64,000 nt of DNA from Paralithodes platypus (lineage: Eukaryota > Arthropoda > Malacostraca > Decapoda > Lithodidae): the NCBI GenBank assembly GCA_032716605.1, contig CM064517.1, positions 22,725,276 through 22,789,275 of the forward strand, written 5' to 3'. Each line of letters starts with the position of its first letter. Position 1 is the stretch's first letter. Below the pieces are notes generated by a model, which made no database searches, was not told the DNA's origin, and saw nothing but the letters and a program-made list of their open reading frames with translations. Below, in pieces: positions 45,318 through 54,505 of this stretch. The translations under genes and the position numbers were made by a program.

Positions 45318-45430
45318 TCACGTCATTGACGGAGAGAACCATTACTAAATTACGGGTTTGACAACCCGAAGGGAAGGAAGGAAAACTAACTATTTAGTAA
45401 TGGTTCCGTAGTCAATGACGTAAAGCGGCC
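45318..45430. repeat. DIRS copy C internal complementary region
   Basis: The first half ('cgtcattgacggagagaacc' to 'attactaaa') complements the left end at 35999-36035. The second half ('ttacgggtttgacaaccc' to 'gtcaatgacgt') complements the right end at 46553-46626. The two join at about 45353/45354. Confidence 0.88.
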
Positions 45431-46626
45431 CTCCCTCCTTCCTCTTCCCATGCACATGCGCAACTTAGTACAGTAAAAGTCCTTTAATCCGACGACCGAT
45501 AATTCGAATCTCCCAATAGTCCGAATTTTTCAATTTGAGGCCAAATCCGAATTCACCCGATGGTCCGAATTTCAAGAAGTCCCAAAGTCCCCTTTTTGAG
45601 GCATTAGTCCACTCAAATGACACATAATGGAGCACACACATATCATATGTTCATGAATTCACTTTAAAAGTTTACCATTGTCATTGTAGCCTATTACCTA
45701 CTGTACTTCAAAACATTCAGATTAATGGTCAAAGGAAGCTACTGATATAAACATAAACACCACATCGTCTGCTAGAGCGTTTGTTTGGCTCTTGAACGCA
45801 TTCTTGGGACGCTCCGATGCGCTACTGGCTTGCACCGCATCGTCTGCAAGCGCATTCAGTCTTGCGCTTGAAAACGCACCTTTGGACGTTTCGATACGCT
45901 ACTATTTATAGTTCAGTGATCGGAGCATCCCAAGGGTGCTTTCAAGAGCAAGACAAACTCGCTAGTAGACGATGCGGACATGTGACAATAAGAAGAAGAA
46001 GAAGAAGGTGTTTACGTTTATATCAGCAGATTCCTTTGACCATTAATCTGAATGTTTTGAAGTAGGTAATAGGCTACAATGACAATGGTAAACTTTTGAA
46101 GTTATTTCATGAACATATGAGCCGATATGTGTGCACCATTGTTTCATTTAGGTGGCCTAATGCCTCAATATTTTCGTCAGGCCATTAATACACGGGTTCA
46201 TAGGGTAAAGTCCGATAATCCGAAAAATCCACTAATCCGAACGAGGGCCGGTCCGCTGCCCTTCAGATTAACGGAAGTTTACTGTACTATGAAGGACGTA
46301 TGAACCCAGCGTGACCAGCTGGAGGACGCGTGCAAGGGAAGGACTGTATAACGGCGCGCTAGTTAATTTAGTAATGCAACATTCATAGTTTCTAATCTTT
46401 TACTCATAAAAATTTTCTTTCTTTTTCTAATGGTTACCTTTTTTAATGACGTTCCCTAGGAACTAAGTAAAGGGTTTCACCCTAGGATGTACTTTTTATA
46501 TATTTGGGTCGCGTTATGCTTTCTCCGGGGAGCCCTTATATACATAAGGCTCTCACGTCATTGACTACGGAACCATTACTAAATAGTTAGTTTTCATTCC
46601 TTCCCTTCGGGTTGTCAAACCCGTAA
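45431..46626. repeat. Right inverted terminal repeat of DIRS copy C
   Basis: Excluding the Tigger-like MITE, it complements the left repeat (see 35999-37353). The end at 46626 abuts the piggyBac element 5 coding fragment. Confidence 0.82.
45471..46284. mobile_element. Palindromic Tigger-like MITE (814 bp)
   Basis: TA flanks (45469-45470 and 46285-46286). The ends are CAGTAAAAGTCCTTTAATCC and the complement of CAGTAAACTTCCGTTAATC, with internal 'ccgataatccga' motifs typical of pogo/Tigger termini. The arms of about 290 bp pair almost throughout ('gtcattgtagcctattacc' with 'ggtaataggctacaatgac'), around a centre with a second set of inverted 'gcatcgtc' and 'gacgatgc' repeats and a (GAA)n tract. 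Confidence 0.88.
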
Positions 46627-46974
46627 TCTCTTCAACATCACTATCACTTCCTGCTAATTCTAGCTCACACAAGGTTCTATCAATGCCTCCGGGAGTGACG
46701 AAGCGCCATCGTGTAACACAACGAGCTGGGGCGGGCGTCGCAGGAGGCACCGAATCGGACACAGCGGGAGCAATTTTTTTACGTGGTATCCATAATGGAG
46801 GCTGGGTCGAGACTAATGTTCATGCGTGTTGGCGCTGTGTACCATATGTCAACAAACAAAATTTATGCGCGCGCTTCAAAAGCACAGATTCAAGTAATGG
46901 TGCCTGAGAGGCCATCCGGGCTCTACGGCGCTAGTTCGATATGGCCTACTGAGAGGTCATCCGGGTCTTGGGGG
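46627..46974 (-). pseudogene. piggyBac element 5 transposase N-terminal fragment
   Basis: The minus strand reads 'MSDSVPPATPAPARCVTRWR' and 'VTPGGIDRTLCELELAGSDS', aligned with 'VSDSVPPTTPAPVRHITRRP' of element 1. Upstream an ATG ('attatggataccacg') matches the lost start of element 1, but a TAA follows four codons later. The coding stops at the DIRS junction after 'SDVEE'. Confidence 0.82.
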
Positions 46975-46979
46975 TTGAA

Positions 46980-48086
46980 CATTTCAATAAAAAACCATAA
47001 ACATCCTAGGGGGTACCCTAAATACAGTATTTTCTAAGGTACGTCATTGAAAGTGGATGCCACTAAGAAAAGAATAACATATACAGTACATAAGAACACC
47101 ATAATAGTCTATTTATATGTCGCGCCCTGCTATCCTCCGATCCACAGGTTGCTGTATTATGCTTCCCATCATTGCCGTAAGTCGTCAGACGACTAGATTC
47201 ACCCCTCTTGGTCGACACTTCGAGCCCGTCGGACGTCTCTCGCTTCTTCTCTGTTCGCATGTGTTGCCACTTCTAGCTCCCTCTGCACCTGTGGCTCGTG
47301 AGTTAATATTTCATTTAGACAGTCATATATGAATTAGGAATGTTTCAATTTGTATGTGCGCAGCAGGTGTTTCCGCGAAGTGTTCCAACTTAGCTCGAGT
47401 GTCGTCCATGTGTTTGGATGCCTCGCCATCTTGCTCTAGTATAGGCTTTAGTGTCATGTATCATCTTTAATTCATCTTATTTATAAAGTTTGATAAACTC
47501 GGTTAATTCGTACCGTGTACGTGCTGTGTACAGTATATCAAAATAGTGTACAGTATATCAAATAACAGGCCTTATTGGAATTAATTCAATTCGTTCCACC
47601 CAGTTTCCCAAAGTCCCTTATTTGAGCCTTTAGCCTACCTTAAGCCGTCATTATACCACCAACAAAAACTTATTTGCATGTCAGGCAGGCAATAACAGCA
47701 TCAATAAGAACTTTTTTGGACCTGCTACTGGCCTATTTGCGAGTCAGGCACATAATATCCTGCAACGTAAACAAATCACACTCTGTATTGTGTCTGCTAT
47801 GCCCTGGGCGGTCCGGCACCGATCCGGAGTTGTAGCAAAACCCCCGTCGCCTGTAAATGTCCGCGTACAGTATATACAAAGTTTTTCCGTGTTGTGGCCA
47901 ACTTTGGAATTTTTGGGGTTTCCGTGTCCAAACGAATCCGTGTATGCGAAACGCTCATATATCGAAACCAGACGGTATTCTTATATTCTCCCTCCCATAT
48001 TTATAGGAGATTACTGTACTTTTTTTGCTGGAGGATGTTTTACTGCTTCGGAAATTTATAGATTTATCGTCCCCACATGTTCCCCA
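46980..48086. other. Unassigned sequence between two piggyBac insertions
   Basis: About 1.1 kb with no confident gene or TE. 'gtacagtatatcaaa' is duplicated near 47527 and 47550. Possibly genomic flank. Confidence 0.45.
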
Positions 48087-48283
48087 CTAACCCTTCCCAC
48101 CCGGGCTGCCTTTCTAATTGACGGAGCTCTTATCCGGACGATCTGGCTAAAAAACGACATATGTAACCAAAGGCCTATCTCCGTTAATACAATAGGTAGA
48201 ACATTCATACATATGTTAAAATGTAGCCCTTATCTTGATCTGTAGACTGACATTGAGTAAAGCTCTCTAAGTCAACTGGTTCA

Positions 48284-49062
48284 TAACTGGTATATAAACA
48301 ATACATAAGATCAGTGATGGAATACGCAAGCCCAGCCTGGGCTTCTAACCTAGCTGAAACACATCATAAGACCTTACAGACTATTCAAAACAAAGCCGTA
48401 AAGATCATTACAGGCTGCACAGCTACTGCACCCACAGATCACCTACATCAAGAAACCAAAATCCTCAAAGTCAAAGACCATCTGGACATGAGAGGCACTC
48501 AATTCCTGGCAGCAGCCTCCACGAACCAGGACCACCCACTAAACTACATGGCAACACACCCACAGACACCAAGAAATATCAAAACAACACCCAGCACACG
48601 GTATCACACACAATTACTATCCTCTCTCCCTCCCTGTCCACCCTGAACCAACTTCCAGAAGCACATCCATACTCATATTTCTCGCCGATCCATCCACTCA
48701 CTCACAGACAACACGCAGCTGCAAGCACGACCTCCCGAAATCCATCCTTCCGAATCCTCCCTTCCTCGCGAGGACAGAGTCCACCTGGCCAGGCTGAGAT
48801 GCGGACACCATCCAGCTCTCCTGAGCTATCAGAAGAGACTGGATGACTCCGTCGTCGACACCTGCCCGGGATGTAACACAGCACCCCATACCATTAAACA
48901 CATCATAGAAGACTGCATTTCACACAACCACATACGCCAACAACACAATCTATGCTCAATGAGACTTCTGTGGGAAAGCCCGATCGTGGCCATGGCCTTC
49001 CTAAGGGACTCGGGGCTGTTCGGCCAGGCAGCTTAGGGAACAACAACAACAACAACAACAAC
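48284..49062 (+). mobile_element. Partner LINE copy J3 (5' truncated, 779 bp)
   Basis: Flanked by the 12-bp duplication TCAACTGGTTCA (48272-48283 and 49063-49074). It encodes the RT thumb ('SVMEYASPAWASNLAETHHK', 'IQNKAVKIITGC'), a linker, then 'DDSVVDTCPGCNTAPHTIKH' and 'AFLRDSGLFGQAA', with a TAG stop, and ends in (AAC)n. A frameshift or stop near 48645 interrupts the frame. It has almost no 3' UTR: the stop is about 6 bp before the first AAC. Confidence 0.93.
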
Positions 49063-49249
49063 TCAACTGGTTCAGGTGTGATGGCGATTTTAGTGGAGGT
49101 AACTTTTGGCGCGTATTTACCTAGACTCGTCTGAACGTTTTGCCGCTGCCCCGGCTACGACGCACTACTGGACTCGTCGCACCACCCGATATTATTCCGG
49201 GAAGCGATTTGAGTTTTTTATTAGTTTATTTGGCCATTATAATCATTAT

Positions 49250-49740
49250 TATGTAATTTTCACTCAATAAAGTTACTTATAAAGATATTTTTGTGTCTCA
49301 CTTGTACTTATATTTGTTACATATTTTTAGTGTCACTTTCACTGGACTATGATAATCGATAGTGTCATTTTCACTAGTACAGTATCTATTGTTAGTAAGC
49401 TATAATATAGATTTTAGTGTCACTTTCATGTGTTCATACTGTTATGAAGGCACTTATTATTACTTTTATTTGTGTCTGTCACGTTTACCCATTATTACCC
49501 TACATTTTAGTGTCACTGTCATTGTCACTGGCACTTATTATTACTGTTATTTGTGTCTCTTCCACTTTTACCCATTATTAGCCTACATTTTAGTGTCACT
49601 TTCACTGTCATTGTCACTGGCACTTATTATTACTGTTATTTGTGTGTCTATCACTTTTACTAATTATTTTATATTCTTATAGCCTACATTTTTAGTGTCA
49701 CTTTCACTGTCATTGTCACTGGCACTTCAATATTGTTCTA
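49250..49740. repeat. Subterminal GTGTCACTTTCACT repeats of piggyBac element 6
   Basis: A tract homologous to 11340-11815, with three repeats of about 110 bp of 'cctacattttagtgtcactttcactgtc' type between 49495 and 49730. The copy number differs from element 2. Confidence 0.85.
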
Positions 49741-50128
49741 GGGTGTGAAAATCGTTGAAGCAACGTCCAGCACACAGTGCCACTTCACACTTGAGGGATT
49801 CCCATGTGGTTTTCTTTACTTTATGGGGTCTGCTGGTTGTGTGGCTACAGACATGGCACCTTTTCTGGCTCTTGACTCTACCACCTGGTACTTTGGGAGG
49901 AAGGGAGTTGAGCTGGTGCTTCCTGAAGAAGTCAGCACACGCCGTCCGGTCCACCCTGCCTGGTCCTTGTAAAGGACTCCCAGGTACAGAATGTTTTTGC
50001 AGGAGCTCCAGTATCACCTGTTTGTGGAACTTCCGCAGTGACTTATATTTCTTTGCCCCTGGAGTCTTCAGCCGGTATATGTTGTAGGTTTGAGGGCTGA
50101 CATGTCCACCGTGTGCAGCACAAACTTC
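49727..50128 (-). pseudogene. piggyBac element 6 transposase, C-terminal part
   Basis: The minus strand reads 'KFVLHTVDMSAL', then after a frameshift near 50080 'RTACADFFRKHQLNSLPPKV' and the Cys-rich module 'KRCHVCSHT', 'LKCEVALCAGRCFNDFHT', ending at 49727. It meets the inserted element at 50128/50129. Confidence 0.88.
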
Positions 50129-50228
50129 GGTAAGATCCTATGTAGCGGGAGTAACCTTATTTTATTTGCCCATTTACCTAAGGATCTTGATTTATATCCT
50201 CATATCTCTTAGTTATTTTCTTCACTTA

Positions 50229-51860
50229 CCGTAAAGTGGGGTAACTTCGGACTGCGGTGATAACTTCGGACATCGGCGATAATAAGTAATTAGACATTGT
50301 CATTATATAATGGAAACGTTTTTTTGTTTTTGGGTCCGTTAAGAGAAATAGCAAAGGAAGAGCATGTAAAAGTCCTAGGGAACTGACATGAGTATATGTA
50401 CACTAAAAAAATATTATATATATGACGAAAATATGTACATTTTTCGCTACCCTGCCAAACTTCTATCACCCTGAAGAAATTTGTTTGTATGAATGATGTT
50501 GTGACTTATATAATTTTGTAGTAACATTACCAGAGACATCATCCACCAAAGGAAATTTGTTACACTTGTATAACGCTCTCGCTAGAACACTCATTCAACC
50601 GATTGGGTTTAAAAAAAAAACATGCTAACTTCGGACATGGAAAAAAACAACCGTTTGTTATTATTTGCCCTATGAAAATCATTCATAATACTTCTCCATC
50701 ATTAACATGGTGGTCTATCTATTGCCTGACGCCGTGATCCCCGAAGGGGTGGCCACGAACGAACCGCCCCCATGCACCTCTGTCCCCAGTCAGTCGACGC
50801 CCCTCCCCCCAACCAGCACCGCCTTCGTTCATATACTTCCTCACTCCATTCTTCCACCTCTCTTTCGGCCTACCTCTCCCTCTCTGTCCCTCCACCTTGC
50901 TCTCGTACACCCGCTTAGTCATTCTCTCGCTTTCCATACGTTCCATATGGCCGAACCATCTCAAGTTATTCCTTTTCACACTTTCCAGCACCTCTACCTC
51001 TAACATGGTGGTAAAAGATCAAATAATCATTCTTTGAGTCCAAAAACCCATAAAAATATGATAATATGCTAACCGATTTATGCATTTCGGATAATTCTGG
51101 ATACAGTATATAATATATATAAATTAGGAGAGGCATATATCTTGTCCAAATTTTTTTTTATCTGCCGAAAGAAACACCAACAAATACGTTATACCTATAA
51201 AAATGCTCAAATTCATAAAAGTGTATATGCAGTGATATAGTATACATACCTATATATTTTCACTAGGCCTAGTTAATTTTTGAGTTATTGATTTGACAGC
51301 TTGGTTATTTTTCATGCTCAATATTTTCTAAGAGTGAGCTCAATGCCTAACAAGAACAGATCCAAAAAGAATATATGTTAAACATCGTATATAACCCCCT
51401 CTTATACTGATTTACAGGCCTAAAAGTATTGACTGTGCATTTTCCACTAAAACATCGGATAGGAATAAGCAGCAATAATAAAATATTCATATAAAATAGT
51501 AGGAGCCGAAAAATTAATGAAATGAGGCCACGAACGTACGTCCGAAGTTCTCCTCCGTTTGTTCGGAGTTATCCCAGCTTTCTTGGCAATCATTTTCCAT
51601 AAGAAATCACCGTATGTCCGAAGTTATCCATACATGTCCGAAGTTTTCCACTTTTCAAGCATACTTCGGACATCATTTAGGATAAGGATAGCTCTCTTAT
51701 TATGGGGGATAATTTTAGGAGGCTTCCTGGATTACGGCGCACTATCACCATACATCACTTGACTTGCAAGTGATGTACATTAAATCTCTATAATGTGTTT
51801 ATACTCAGGAGAAATTGTTAAAAAACCTCGAAAAATGTCCGAAGTTACCCCAGTTTACCG
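50229..51860. mobile_element. mariner-like nonautonomous element (1.6 kb)
   Basis: TA flanks (50227-50228 and 51861-51862). The ends are CCGTAAAGTGGGGTAACTTC and the complement of CGGTAAACTGGGGTAACTTC. The interior is AT-rich with no transposase. The terminal core GTCCGAAGT (or its complement) recurs eight times. An RTE fragment is nested at 50714-51000. Confidence 0.85.
50714..51000 (-). mobile_element. RTE-like LINE, 3' fragment (287 bp)
   Basis: Flanked by the 11-bp duplication TAACATGGTGG (50703-50713 and 51001-51011). It encodes the C-terminal end of the ORF ('RWFGHMERMESERMTKRVYE', 'GRGRPKERWKNGVRKYMNEG') and ends in 'caatagataga' on the minus strand. The sequence is very similar to the long copy at 54506. 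Confidence 0.95.
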
Positions 51861-51862
51861 TA

Positions 51863-52513
51863 CCTCAACAATACTAACCCCGATAGGTGGGGAGGGTATG
51901 AAATATATCAGGGAAAGAGAGGGGTTGAAACACGGCGATTAACTAGAATATAGCCATGTTGATTAACAAAGCCAAGACGTTGTGTATCCTTGCTTCTGAT
52001 TGGTTGTTGACTATCGTGGCATCATCAGCCAAGGCGGGCCTCAGCCAAGGCGGGCCTCAGCGATGACGTCATTCCAGCCCTCGGCCAACATGGCGTCTTT
52101 ACACCCGGTTAATTTTACATCAGCGGTGTACATGTTTCACACAACGTGTATTATAATGTCATTAGTGCACTGTGTAATTTGCGTGTTGATATTCAAAGCG
52201 TTTCTGTTTATCAATACTAAGGGTAATTATAGGGAATAGGCTCGCACCCTTATTTTTCATGTTTTTTCCTCCAGATTTTGAGAAATGAGTGTTTTCATGG
52301 TCTTAGTTATAATTCGAATGTGGGATACACGATTGGTTGAGGGGGGGCTTTGCCCCCTCACCTCCCCCCCCCCATGAATTATTGAAATCGTCATCTATGT
52401 TGCCAGCAGGGGGTAAATATCGATTATACTGCATAAAGAAGGTGTTTATAAACAGTGAGGATGTCCGAAATAGCTCTGAGATTGATTAGAATGGGCGTTT
52501 TTTGCGGTCAATA
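51863..52513. other. Core of the 8-bp-duplication element, left part
   Basis: Noncoding. It contains a 16-bp direct repeat 'tcagccaaggcgggcc' twice (near 52008 and 52024), an inverted CCAAT (attgg), TGACGTCA at about 52064 and a C/G homopolymer stretch near 52350. Promoter-like motifs are present but no gene follows. Confidence 0.5.
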
Positions 52514-52517
52514 TTAA

Positions 52518-52998
52518 CCCTCCAGCCCCGGCTATTGTATTCTATAATTTCCCCGAAACCCGGGGTTTTTTGGCCGAAAAACGTCTACGCCTAGGCTACC
52601 GTATCTTTGTTATTTTGACTGCTTCCGCATTCTCGCGCATCCCCAAGCGTAGATGTGTTTCGTACCTGTAGAATGGCGTTAAGTAGAGCTCTCTAAGTCA
52701 ACTGGTTCAGTTGTGATCACGATTTCCGTGGAGAGAACTTTGTGGCGATATCAGCCACTTTTCACTACTTTTCACTACTTAACAATAACACACACCCACA
52801 CACGAACAAGCGACGCCTCTCCTTCTTGTGGTCGGAGATGCGCGGCGTCGGTCCAACCGGCTGTTGTTTACATGCGTCGGACGGACGCCTCGCACACCAA
52901 GCTTACAGGCTTTCAAGCTGCCGGTGCCTCAGAGCCCTACCGGGTTGCGTGGGGGGTGTTTGTTATGGATTTCTCAGAGCCCAACCGGGTCTGAGGGG
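52518..52998. mobile_element. piggyBac-derived MITE M4 (481 bp)
   Basis: Flanked by TTAA (52514-52517 and 52999-53002). It starts 'ccctccagccccggc' and ends 'aaccgggtctgagggg'. It is the reverse complement of M1 (19541-20019) along its length. Confidence 0.93.
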
Positions 52999-53245
52999 TT
53001 AAGGTGACGGACCACAGCTATTTTCAAGGATTTTTTTTTTTTTGTGGATTTGTTATTTATATGATTTATAAGCTTTCTATAATAAAATTTGTTCATGGAA
53101 ATTACTATTTACCCATTATCCAAGAATCTAAAAACACGGCCCCCGATAGTGGGAAGGGCTATGAAAAATAGGGAAATTGTGGGGTAAAAACTACGAATCT
53201 TGTTTCTGAGACCTAGTATATTAACCTAACCAAACAACCCAACCT

Positions 53246-53638
53246 GGTCTATCAGAGTGAGAAATGAGCGATCTCTGCCATACCCATAGCTTAGTCTGAC
53301 TGTTCCTTTTACTTATATATTTTCTAGATCTCAAGTGACGGCGTCTCTTCCGTGGATTGACCTCCCAATCTACCAAGATTGGAAGCCAAAGCGTCACATT
53401 TTTCCTTTGCCCCTCAACTTTCTCTTCATACTTGCTGAGGGGCACAGGGCCCTGGGTGGGTCTTTGGTTTCCCGGGCGTTTCCGCACCCTCCTCAACTCC
53501 CCGCCATGGAGTGGCTTCGGTCACCCAGGCTTTATTGTGGTCGGCAGGGAGGGTTCTGTGGGGGCGCTCGGTTATGGCCTTAGCCTTGCTCGGGGCCTTG
53601 GGGCTGTTCGGCCAGGCAGCTTGGGGAACAACAACAAC
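53246..53638 (+). mobile_element. SINE copy S6
   Basis: Flanked by the 13-bp duplication AACAACCCAACCT (53233-53245 and 53639-53651). It starts at 'ggtctatcagag' and ends with the shared tail plus (AAC)n. Confidence 0.93.
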
Positions 53639-53644
53639 AACAAC

Positions 53645-53669
53645 CCAACCTAACCTAACCTAACCTAGA
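53645..53669. repeat. Short (CCTAA)n telomere-like tract
   Basis: About four CCTAA units directly after SINE S6; a second short tract lies at about 53986-54001. (TTAGG)n is the ancestral arthropod telomere repeat. Such short tracts are interstitial and give only weak taxonomic support. Confidence 0.7.
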
Positions 53670-53672
53670 CCT

Positions 53673-53948
53673 AGTACGTGGGATAAAAAACTAGCCCTTG
53701 CATGCCAACTACTGCAGGTCCATAGTACTCAGTACGTGGGATAAAAAACTAGCCCTTGCATGCCAACTACTGCGGGTCCATAGTACTCAGTACGTGGGAT
53801 ACAAAACTAGCCCTTGCATGCCAACTACTGCAGGTCCATAGTACTCAGTACGTGGGATAAAAAACTAGCCCTTGCATGCCAACTACTGCGGGTCCATAGT
53901 ACTCAGTACGTGGGATACAAAACTAGCCCTTGCATGCCAGCTACTGCG
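53673..53948. repeat. 58-bp tandem repeat, nearly five copies
   Basis: 'agtacgtggg' recurs at 53673, 53731, 53789, 53847 and 53905, an exact 58-bp period. Two variants alternate ('ataaaaaact' with 'atacaaaact', 'tgcagg' with 'tgcggg'), so units 2-3 and 4-5 form a 116-bp higher-order repeat. Confidence 0.96.
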
Positions 53949-54049
53949 CCACACTCGTCCGACGGCATTAACCTAACGAATCAAGCCAACCTAACCTAAC
54001 CTAGTGTTCGTAGTGGGGGCTGCGCCCCCACTCCCCCGCTGTTAGCAAC

Positions 54050-54295
54050 TACAAATCAGACTAACCTTGGAGGATTCATGGTCAGCAAATACTAACTAGA
54101 CTAACCTCGGAGGATTCATAGTCGGCAAATACAAATAATACTAACCTAGGAGGATTCATGGTCAGCAAATACAAACTAGACTAACCTCGGAGGATTCATG
54201 GTCAGCAAATAGGCCTACAAATTAAACTAACCTCGGAGGATTCATGGTCAGCAAATAGGCCTAGGGCCTACATATTAGACTATCCTCGGAGGTAA
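54050..54295. repeat. 40-bp tandem repeat, about six copies
   Basis: 'ggaggattcatggtcagcaa' recurs at about 54069, 54109, 54149, 54189 and 54233, with a partial copy near 54287. The period is 40 bp, longer in the last units, which gained 'ggcctac' insertions. Confidence 0.93.
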
Positions 54296-54505
54296 AAAAT
54301 ACCGCAAGTTTAGTCAATATAAATCAGAGTAACCTCGGTCATTCAATTACTGTTTGAATATCAATATGCGAATTACAGTGCATTAATTATGTCATAATAC
54401 TAGTTGTGTGAAAAATATACAAATCCACAAACGGAAACCACCTCCTAAATACCGGTACAGTAGATCTGTTCCACAATATTATATTAAGTGGGCTAAGAGT
54501 TGATC

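Larger units (their letters stand above)
35999..46626 (+). mobile_element. DIRS-like retrotransposon, copy C (second family, nearly complete ends)
   Basis: The left end 'tttagtaatggttctctccg' (35999) and the right end 'gggttgtcaaacccgtaa' (46626) are both represented, complemented and joined, in the internal complementary region at 45318-45430, as expected for DIRS. Inverted terminal repeats, a long repetitive leader, and decayed gag, RT, RNase H and recombinase follow in order. It is inserted in piggyBac element 5, whose coding sequence lies on both sides. Nested insertions are S5, M2, M3, a tRNA-SINE and a Tigger-like MITE. Confidence 0.85.
35474..46974 (-). mobile_element. Internally deleted piggyBac element 5, split by DIRS copy C
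   Basis: The minus-strand 5' end lies at 46974, before TTGA at 46975-46978 (TCAA on the minus strand). The 3' end is at 35474 with TTAA at 35470-35473. Both ends contain 'agacccgg'. The 35550-35800 part matches the 3' ends at 760-1000 and 18150-18340 in reverse. The transposase is reduced to about 80 N-terminal codons (46627-46974) and a short acidic piece near 35905-35985. DIRS copy C (35999-46626) separates them. Confidence 0.82.

Noticed and set aside
53645..53669. A telomere or chromosome end
   Set aside because: Only about four CCTAA units, flanked on both sides by ordinary TE sequence.
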